From the NCBI GenBank assembly GCA_947247005.1, contig OX365956.1, forward strand, positions 7,832,089 to 7,896,088: a DNA stretch of 64,000 nt. The letters run 5' to 3'. The translations under genes and the position numbers were made by a program. Shown one piece after another: positions 56,863 through 64,000 of this stretch. Each line of letters opens with the position of its first letter. Position 1 is the stretch's first letter. Below the pieces are notes generated by a model. It had not been told where the DNA came from. It searched no databases and was given only the letters and a program-made list of their open reading frames with translations. The stretch comes from Spisula solida. Taxonomy: Eukaryota > Mollusca > Bivalvia > Venerida > Mactridae.

Positions 56863-57125
56863 ATTTTATTTCTTCATCGATTTATATGAAATGTACGCCA
56901 CGCTAAGGGGACAATTGTTAGCTTTCCATGAAATATAAAATCTTTTTCAGCGACTGTGCCGTTTTGTCCATTAACTTGTGAAACTGTTGAATGTGTAGGT
57001 TTCACAGGGTAATGGAAAAATCGGTAAAACTGCTGAAAAAGATATTATATTTCACGGAAAGCAAATACTTTTCCCCTTAGCGTGGCGTATATTTTATAGA
57101 AATCGATGAAGAAATAAAATACTTA
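56863..57125. mobile_element. Foldback MITE family M2, best copy (arms about 130 bp)
   Basis: Left ttattttatttcttcatcga and right tcgatgaagaaataaaata are inverted. So are tacgccacgctaagggg / cccttagcgtggcgta and aaatctttttcagc / gctgaaaaagat. The arms meet near ttgaatgtgtagg. Weaker inverted similarity runs outward to about 56768 and 57210 (agggtatcat / agggtagcaatacc), so the full element is probably about 440 bp. Confidence 0.85.
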
Positions 57126-57210
57126 TGGCTATATTTGTGTTCAAATGTTTACAAATTTCTTCTTGTAACTGTAGCCAAAAGCCACGTGGTATTGCTACCC
57201 TGATAGATAA

Positions 57211-57564
57211 GATTATAGAAGAAAAGAGGTACATATACTAACATTAGTAACAGGTAGTTTTATGGTAACTTTAGATAGGAATTGGATTTGTAAACAAGTT
57301 TTTTCGGGACTTATATAAATACATTTCCAAATGACGGTATCGCCGACAAACATATTGGAAAATCGGGCTTCATATATCAATAATGAAGCTCAAAATGTTT
57401 GCAAAAGACAAAAATCTGAGTTGAATCTGACAGTACTTATGCTAATGCGTAATATCTAGCGTTAAGCAAGTACTAATTTATCCATTTTAGGAGTAAATCA
57501 GTGCGCCGACAGCATTGTGTGTCCGTTTTGTTCCTCTATCTGTTGAATAAACGATTCGACTAAA
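57211..57564. other. Unassigned stretch
   Basis: AT-rich unique DNA between two elements. No recognisable feature. Confidence 0.45.
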
Positions 57565-57696
57565 TGCAGAAGAAATATCAAAAGTTTTGTTGTTTTAGCA
57601 CCGTTGTTTAAGTTCAAGAAAATAAATTTTCGCTAACTTATCAATTTCGCGAATATAGCAAAAATTAATCCCTCGCGAAAATTTATACCTTTACAG
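57565..57696. mobile_element. TTCGCG-rich element (family M6), right half only
   Basis: Contains ttgttgttttagcaccgttg, caatttcgcgaatatagc and cctcgcgaaaatttatacct followed by ttacag, matching the right half of 37978-38183. The left half is missing. Confidence 0.7.
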
Positions 57697-57991
57697 TACC
57701 GGTATTACATAAGTTTTTAAGTTCTTTTGTAGTAACAAATATGGCAACTGATACTCACATAAGCATATCCTAACATTTAGATTTCAGTAACCCTATACTT
57801 ATGTTATTATTACACAATAAAAACGGTGCCCGGATGTAAATTATGTGATTATATTACTTGGATAGCGCCAGATATGAGTTAGAACATATAAATATGTCCC
57901 CCATTTTTTGGTGACAGAATAACCCTGAATATCATTGAGGTCAGTGTTTACTGTCAAACATAAATTGTTTATATTCTAACAACAGCATCTA

Positions 57992-58245
57992 CAGCAAAAC
58001 CTTCGCATAAAGACCACCTTAAAATTAAGACCACCATTTCAGGTCCATGTTCATTGTTTGTTTCTTATTGAACCCCAATATTAGGACCACCTCAATAATA
58101 AATCGACCACCTTCAAATTAAATCCACAATTTGTAGATCCATTGTCACTGTTTGCAATTTATTTAACCTCAATATTAAGACCAACTGAATATTTAGACCA
58201 GTCGTCAAGGGTCCCAGTGGTGGCATTATTATTGAGGTTGTACTG
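57992..58245. mobile_element. Tc1/mariner-pogo-like MITE, longer copy with TA duplication
   Basis: Ends cagcaaaaccttcgcataaa and ttgaggttgtactg, each flanked by ta (57990-57991, 58246-58247). The inside holds repeated blocks of aagaccacc, ttcaggtccatgttcattgt / tagatccattgtcactgttt and cctcaatattaagacca, a partial internal duplication. It is related to 24528-24704. The minus-strand frame 58113-58448 runs out of this element and is not convincing. Confidence 0.78.
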
Positions 58246-58502
58246 TAGTTGGAATTCCATGTCTCATAAGCCTCTACAATTTTTTGGATAAAAGATATTT
58301 CGTATATTTGTTTATCAGATAATTTATTTTTTGGGTTGACATGTTTCAAAATTTTGCTTAACAGTATTTCATATGTTGAGTTGACAGAAGAAAAATTGTA
58401 TTTCATATTTTGGTTTGACAGTGTGTTTCTCACGGAGAATGGGTACACTAGTCATGTACATACATGTACAAGTTTTGTAAAATAGTATAATCTCTTTAAA
58501 AA

Positions 58503-58640
58503 AAAGACCCTATATAGAACAACACCCTCTCTTAAGCACCATTTACTATATATACATTTTACTTCTCCAGAACATCAACCTCTATGCATCAACCAAACTT
58601 TTGTAGTCCAAAGACTGTTGCTCTAAATAAGTTACGAGTA
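58503..58640 (+). repeat. M3-related sequence
   Basis: Words tatagaacaacaccctctct, ttacttctccagaacatcaa and cctctatgcatcaacc followed by gactgttgctct match M3 copies. The order suggests a diverged MITE with one extra copy of its left end. Confidence 0.62.
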
Positions 58641-59190
58641 GCCTACAACGTTTTGATAATTACTACAAAACAAAATCAAATCAAAATACCATCGTACGTA
58701 GAACAGACGTCTGTATTAATTCAGCCCACACCTTGTCTTGCAGAACGGCGTGTAACGTATTTTTTAAAAAAACATCGACCATGATTTGATTTAATTAATG
58801 AGCTACAATAAATCAGATGTCTGGCCTACAAATTCCCAAGTTGGATACAGTCAGTCCTGTATTGTACAGGTGTATGCCAAAATTGCAAAAACAAAGAACA
58901 GTATAACCGGGCTCTTGTAAACAGGTGTCTTTTTTAAAATAAAATTGTCCAATTGGAACTTAACTACAATGAATGTTGTAAATAGGTGACTGTTTTATGT
59001 TGTGTTGTTTGTGTGTTTGTTATTTTGCATATTCGATTGCAATAATAGTCGTAAGTACACGGTCATTCAGTTTTCCCCTGAAAGATTGACCAATGACCTC
59101 CAACTTCGAGGGAAGAGACAGTTGTGTGATACAAGGAATCCGGGTGCAACACCCTAGCTCTTTCATCACGGGTACGGGTTGCGACGTAAA
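58641..59190. other. Unassigned stretch
   Basis: AT-rich DNA with unrecognised short frames. There is no clear repeat until the satellite begins. Confidence 0.4.
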
Positions 59191-59990
59191 GGGAGGTTGT
59201 TGTTTAAGGGAGGGTTGTCATGGAGAGGTTACACAGTACTGTATTTTGAGAAGTGAAGTGAGGTATAAATCATAGAAAGACGGTCGCACTAGCTAGGTGG
59301 TTGTTCTAGGGAGGGTTGTCATGGAGAGGTTACACAGTACTGTATTTTGAGAAGTGAAGTGAGGTATAAATCATAGAAAGACGGTCGCACTAGCTAGGTG
59401 GTTGTTCTAGGGAGGGTTGTCATGGAGGGGTTGCACTGTACTGTATTGAGATCTGGAATGAGGTATACATCATAGGAAGACGGTCGCACTAGCTAGGTGG
59501 TTGTTTAAGGGAGGGTTGCCATGGAGGGGTTGAACTGTACCGTATTTTGAGATCTGGAGTGAGGTATACACCATAGAATAACGGTCGCACTAGCTAGGTG
59601 GTTGTTCAAGGGAGGGCTGTCATGGAGGGGTTACACTGTACCGTATTTTGAGATCTGGAGTGAGGTATACACCATAGAAAGACGGTCGCACTAGCTAGGT
59701 GGTTGTTCAAGGGAGGGCTTTCATGGAGGGGTTACACTGTACCGTATTTTGAGATCTGGAGTGAGGTATACACCATAGAAAGACGGTCGCACTAGCTAGG
59801 TGGTTGTTTAAGGGAGGGCTGTCATGGAGGGGTTACACTGTACCGTATTTTGAGATCTGGAGTGAGGTATACACCAAAGAAAGACGGTTGCACTAGCTAG
59901 GTGGTTGTTCAAGGGAGGGCTGCCATGGAGGGGATGCACTAGCTAGGTGGTTGTTTAAGGGAGGGCTGTCATGGAGGGGTTACACTGTAC
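59191..59990 (+). repeat. Satellite, about 101-base unit, eight copies
   Basis: Unit: ctagctaggtggttgttcaa, gggagggctgtcatggaggg, gttacactgtaccgtatttt, gagatctggagtgaggtata and agaaagacggtcgcac. Repeats start near 59290, 59390, 59488, 59589, 59690, 59790 and 59891, and the last is shortened. The part ggttgttctagggagggttg followed by tcatggagaggtta closely resembles the right end of M3 (ggttgttgctctagcgaagg, then ctgctctggagaagtt), so the array probably grew from that end. Confidence 0.93.
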
Positions 59991-60317
59991 TGTATTTTGA
60001 GAAGTGGTATACACCACATGAAGAGGTCAAGCAGTGAGGTATGTAGTATATATATTTTATACGTGAAGTAATAAATCATAATCAAGTTGAGGGCATATGG
60101 TGAGTGTTCTAACATCATATAATATGTGGTCGTAAATACGTTAATAAAAATACAAAGGGTAAATCCTTGGCTTGACTAGATACTGAAAAGTTAAAAACTC
60201 AAAAGAACAGTTTCATCAAATTAACGTGAGAGTTCATTGTCTTATAAAAGTAAAGGCGTTTATCTTAAGTTAAACTGTATATTTTCCACCGATTACTGAG
60301 TCGCAAAAAGATTTGAT

Positions 60318-60500
60318 CAAGTCAGACAGGAAAGGCAGCACTCAACTTAACCAGTCGAGTACAGAAAACATTCAAAAACACACAAGGCCCAATGCCCAAC
60401 TGAACCAACCGAACACAGAAAACAAATACATGTACAAGACACAATGCCTAACTAAACAAGCTAAGATCCGTCCAAGTCCAAGCTGTCGAGAAGTATAATG
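60318..60500 (+). repeat. Dispersed repeat family R1, copy
   Basis: gtcagacaggaaaggcagca, ctcaacttaaccagtcgagt, ccaactgaaccaaccgaaca and a further aacacagaaaac copy. A partial internal duplication is present. Same family as 32893-33010 and 51371-51545. Confidence 0.68.
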
Positions 60501-60644
60501 AATCAGCAACCAAAAGACTGAATGCAAGTCGGCTGTTACAATATCGTCAACGATGGCAGCCGCAGCATGTGACACTGATTTTTGACTCTCTTAGGTATCC
60601 ATTTGTGCGCATAGGTAGAGTGGAGCATAGTGGGGTATTCTTGC

Positions 60645-60735
60645 TTAGAGAAATTAACCAGTAACACAGACGGGGATCGCACCCGGGAATTCCAAAGCGC
60701 ACCTTACCTCTATGCCCCGCTGCATCACTTAATTG
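60645..60735 (-). repeat. tRNA-like SINE remnant (minus strand)
   Basis: Minus strand: gatgcagcggggcatagagg, taaggtgcgctttgg, then cccgggtgcgatccccgtct. The A- and B-box spacing is plausible for a tRNA-derived head. No matching copy elsewhere in the window. Confidence 0.5.
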
Positions 60736-60844
60736 ACCAGCTATGTGAAGTTCACCATTTTAGATAAAATTTCACTATTTTGTTTCTTTCATACTTCTTC
60801 AATATTAATAATGTTCAGATCAGTTTTCAAGGGTTCCAATGATT

Positions 60845-61100
60845 GGGTGCGGTGGTCTAGAAGTTGGGCGGTACTTTAGGATCGAGAGGTCCCAGATTCA
60901 ATCCTCCTCTGAACCATAGCGTTATGTCTCTGAGCAAGAATAACCCACATCCTCCACTCGACCAAGGTGTGAATTTGTACTTGTGAGGGCTGTGTCTGTT
61001 CATGTTCGATATCCCTGGGCGCCGTAGATCGATGTTGGTTGCACACCCACCAGGAGAGAAATAGTCTCGACAGGGAGACTCGAACGTAGGTTTCCGTAGG
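60845..61100 (+). mobile_element. tRNA-derived SINE (family D), single copy
   Basis: Head gggtgcggtggtctagaagt, then actttaggatcgagaggtcc and cagattcaatcctcc, in the layout of a tRNA with a long variable arm (Leu/Ser type). The body follows, with tctgagcaagaataacccac, ttgtgagggctgtgtctgtt and cgctgtagatcg-like text. The minus-strand frames at 60857-61182 are shadows. Confidence 0.6.
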
Positions 61101-61134
61101 TAGCCCAATGACCGGGGGAAGTTAAAAAGTCAAA

Positions 61135-61176
61135 GGGTGGCTGAACGGCTGAACGGCTGAACGGCTCAACTGCTGA
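61135..61176 (+). repeat. Short CTGAACGG tandem run
   Basis: gctgaacggctgaacggctg followed by aacggctcaactgctg: about four to five 9-base units. Confidence 0.85.
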
Positions 61177-61565
61177 AAGCAAAATTGAACCTTAACTTTC
61201 TTACCCAGGCATGTAGATGAGAACCTAAGACAGTCAAAAGCTGTACTGGGCTGCCAGCGGCGCCAATGGTGTTACATCCGACTTGTTACTCAATGACCAG
61301 GGGCTAACTGTACAGTCGGCTGAAGGAACTTATTCATGAAAGTATATTTTAAGTTGGTACTCTTTATTAGTGTGGTTTTACTGTTTTCACTTCCACTAGG
61401 CATTTCCCTTTAAAATTTGTTGTTGTCTATTTGTACTTTAGTTTGTATGAATGGACAGTTAGAGGACTTTGTGTACGTTTGCGGAGGCGAGTTGTTTTAT
61501 GTGACATTTCCTGCTTGGTACATTTTGACACAAAGATAGCTTAGCCACATTTTACAATCAAACAT

Positions 61566-61800
61566 CGCTGGCTTAGAATTAAAAGGTCGTAAGTACTACT
61601 TACCACCTTATAAGACTCATGCATATTTGATACCTGCATCTCAAGGCGCTTCTTATTAGGCTATTTTCATGAAAATCGGAAGTGGTCGTGTTGACCAAGC
61701 TGAAGTTTAAAAAGCTGTTTTTTTCCATAAGTAAAGAGTAGTTTTCAGACAGTGTTTTCTTGTTTTCTCAACATATCGAGTTGACTCTTATTTTGACAGT
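61566..61800 (+). mobile_element. MITE family M4, copy 3 (right end missing)
   Basis: Left end cgctggcttagaattaaaag and interior ttttcatgaaaatcggaagt, gaccaagctgaagtttaaaa and agtaaagagtagttttcaga match the 16-kb and 23-kb copies. The expected right inverted end is not found; the match fades after ttgttttctc. Confidence 0.8.
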
Positions 61801-61934
61801 GTCTAATCTTTACGAGTACAGCAGTCCCCTCTCCCTCTTATCATATGTGATTTTTCTTCATAAATGAGACGGAAATTAAACAAAATGTAAAACAATTCCG
61901 ACAAATGGTTGGTTCAATGTTTTACATTTTGCAC

Positions 61935-62105
61935 TATGCTGGCACAGACAATTCGAAGCCATAGAGAAACAGTCGCAGCGCCTGCCTAGCCATCCAGACA
62001 AGAGATAAACACAGAACGTACCCTCCGTATCCCTCAAGAAAGAATATTTCAAGTAAGCTAAATTAAACTGTCACTCACAGTGAATAACACACTGCATGGC
62101 TTCTT
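61935..62105 (-). repeat. Dispersed SINE-like family F, diverged copy
   Basis: gacaattcgaagccatagag, cgcagcgcctgcctagccat, cagaacgtaccctccgtatc and caagtaagctaaattaaact align in order with 42548-42825 and 52079-52310. Similarity is lost toward the right. Confidence 0.62.
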
Positions 62106-62635
62106 AAATTTGTGAGTGTTCCATATTTCTTTTTTTTGATATAACACTAACAGTATTATTTTCTTAACAACTTCAAGCACGCGATTAATAGAATCAAAGC
62201 GTCGCTATGAAAACCGGAAGTATAACTGTATCAGTCCTTTAATGACTCAGATCAGAAAACCGGAAGTCGGCCATTAATCTGGGAATGAATGATATTTCGC
62301 GATGTTTTTTTTATAAATACAGGTCAAGGCGATAAAAAAACTCATTACGTATCAAAATAGCTACAAATAAATGATTGTTTGAAGTCGGTGTGTCATTTCC
62401 ACCGAGCCGTTATCTAGACAATAAGTAATGCACTGCTTATCATTATGTTTGCAAGTTGCTTTTTTGAACAAAACCCGTATTTGTTTAACTTCACTATTTA
62501 AACATTAGTTAAACAGATAGCGAACCTAATTCATTTATTATGTAATGACTAATAATGCATGCAAAACGTAAGCAAGACACTGTCAACAAGCGCAACGACA
62601 CTCTGTTCGAAAAGATGACCCGAAGTTTAAACACG
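62106..62635. other. Unassigned stretch
   Basis: Contains two aaaccggaagt words near 62213 and 62258. Nothing else is recognisable. Confidence 0.4.
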
Positions 62636-62854
62636 CAGATAAACCAGCATGATTGTATAATCACAGCATGATTGCAACATGGCTTCGGCTAATTTATTTA
62701 ATTTCTACTGGTTTAATTACCTTCTGATGCTTCATGAAGACAGAATGGTAGGTTGCTTTCATGAAACTGAAACTATTTTACTGTATTTTTTGTGAATATA
62801 CCTAAAATACCTAAACATACATCCGCCATATTGAAATCATGCTGGTTTATCTGG
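62636..62854. mobile_element. MITE family M1, copy 2
   Basis: Left cagataaaccagcatgattg and right aaatcatgctggtttatctg match the ends at 7755-8018. The interior is in different order in part (catgaaactgaaactatttt and acatccgccatattg appear as reverse-type matches). That suggests the inner part is inverted relative to the 7.8-kb copy. Confidence 0.82.
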
Positions 62855-62924
62855 AGAACAATGGTGTTGTAGATTTATTTCAGTAAGGCCAAAACAATAC
62901 GATATACAAGTCCTATTCAACAAT

Positions 62925-63266
62925 TTCGTGAAGCTGACATCATGAATTAGTGAAGTTGTAAACATTAGTCGTTTGTTTGCTCCGGTCGACTAACGGAAGT
63001 CGTAAGTGAATGGTTATTCGGTTTTCCTGTCAATTTCGCCAGTGACTTTCGACTTCGAGGTAATTTCGTGAAGTTGAATTCAAGAAGTTGAAATATTGAA
63101 TTCATCACATTGAAATCTGAAATTCGTGACGTCAAAATATTTTGTCATAAATTTGAAATATTAAATTCGTGACGGTGAAATTTTTATTCATGAATATGAA
63201 ATCTTGACTCATGAATATGAAATCTTAAATTCGTGACGTTGAAATCTTGAATTATAGAGACGTTGA
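62925..63266 (+). repeat. Degenerate tandem repeat of AATTCGTGACGTTGAAATCTT type
   Basis: Words such as ttcgtgaagttgaattc, ttcatcacattgaaatctg, aattcgtgacggtgaaattt and ttcgtgacgttgaaatcttg recur every 20-35 bases in a drifting pattern. A similar style is seen near 12360-12470. It is old and has no coding potential. Confidence 0.7.
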
Positions 63267-63314
63267 AAATTGGTGTCACTTGAGGTATTCATACTTCGAA
63301 ATACAGTCATCGTC

Positions 63315-63436
63315 GGATAATTGTACTGTTTGTGTATGGCTCTGACGGAACTGAAAACCGACGTAACGCTTGGACGGAACTAAAGATGCATGACATCTGA
63401 GTTCCGTCAGAGCCATATGAAAACAGCACAATTATT
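63315..63436. repeat. 122-bp hairpin with GACGGAACT words
   Basis: Left arm tatggctctgacggaact and right arm agttccgtcagagccata are inverted. The pairing extends outward to gataattgt / acaattat. Extra gacggaact copies lie in the loop (63373) and right after the hairpin (63442). It may be a small MITE; no target duplication was established. Confidence 0.8.
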
Positions 63437-63449
63437 CTCTGACGGAACT

Positions 63450-64000
63450 GGGAAGCTATGTATCGGGATTGGTACCATGTCAGTAATACAGATGTCTGGT
63501 ATATTGTGACATAAACACTGATTGATGTTTGTTTGTTATGTAAGATTTGGCGGGTATGTAATATGTATCACAGACGGTAGACTATGAGTTATGGTAACAA
63601 TTTATGCAACAGGTTTCTGCATTAGTGCATGATATAAGAATTATAACAAATATGTGCCGCAAAAAACTTAGAATCACAGATTCGAATCGGTGCCAGGTGG
63701 TCACGTGATGGTGACATGTGACTTGCCTGGTCGACACGTAATATTGACATGTGACTTGTATGAAATAAAACAGTAAAACTTGTTTTACAGACCAACTGCG
63801 AACAAAAGCCAATACATGTGTAATATTAAAAATTAAAATTCTCTATTAAGACGATCATTCTGTTGATCTCTCATTATACTATTGTCTATGATGTTTCACC
63901 TCAGCGAGAAACCCGGCTTGTCAACAGAGATCACATTTTTGCTGGTTCCAAGGATGGTCTTTGCAAACAGGTTTTGTAACTTTAGCTTTTGTTCGCAGAT
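63450..64000. other. Unassigned stretch to the window end
   Basis: Contains a run of related words gtcacgtgatggtgacatgt, gacttgcctgg and acatgtgacttg at about 63698-63760, which looks like a short diverged repeat. No gene is visible. Confidence 0.4.

Noticed and set aside
58113..58448. 111-codon minus-strand frame as a gene
   Set aside because: Half of it lies inside the pogo-like MITE and the rest is Ile/Leu/Asn-rich, as expected from AT-rich DNA. There is no splice or start support.

Overview
This window looks like repeat-dense, AT-rich, non-coding nuclear DNA from an animal, most likely a marine invertebrate and plausibly a bivalve mollusc. That assignment is inference. It rests on many small inverted-repeat elements, several tRNA-headed SINE families, long micro- and minisatellites, and the lack of any compact gene structure. 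Almost every open reading frame over 60 codons lies in a repeat or has no recognisable protein character. No complete protein-coding gene, rRNA or intact functional tRNA can be supported. Three small stretches have exon-like signals: 9761-9800 (+), 31095-31342 (-) and 49945-49964 (+).

Layout, 1-14 kb: a nearly identical direct duplication (1-2696 and 3913-6614) is followed by an inner segment that lies in opposite orientations in the two copies. A SINE is present in copy 1 and absent from the matching site in copy 2. A 340-bp GTAG microsatellite, several MITEs (one with a TAA target duplication) and three copies each of two SINE families follow. 14.7-17.4 kb: a minisatellite that grew out of one terminal repeat of a MITE, then two further MITEs, one with a TTA target duplication.

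17.5-23.3 kb: the most striking object is a 5.3-kb foldback element (17670-22981). Its inverted arms are built from two classes of tandem repeat, and it is bounded by 9-bp termini and a 9-bp target duplication. It sits inside an older small element whose uninterrupted relative lies at 29724-30125 and so shows the empty site. 25.9-28.3 kb: a second foldback element (25903-28320) with arms of about 795 bp, an 8-bp target duplication and no transposase.

30-64 kb: dispersed MITEs, SINEs, tandem arrays and pentamer microsatellites (37.3 and 53.5 kb), separated by AT-rich sequence where nothing could be recognised. A second satellite (59.2-60.0 kb) seems to come from the same MITE terminus as the 14.7-kb array, but in the opposite orientation.

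No set of genes works together here. The story is one of mobile DNA: nested insertions, terminal repeats turning into satellites, and foldback structures. Identity and boundary calls were made by eye, and no alignments or database searches were run.
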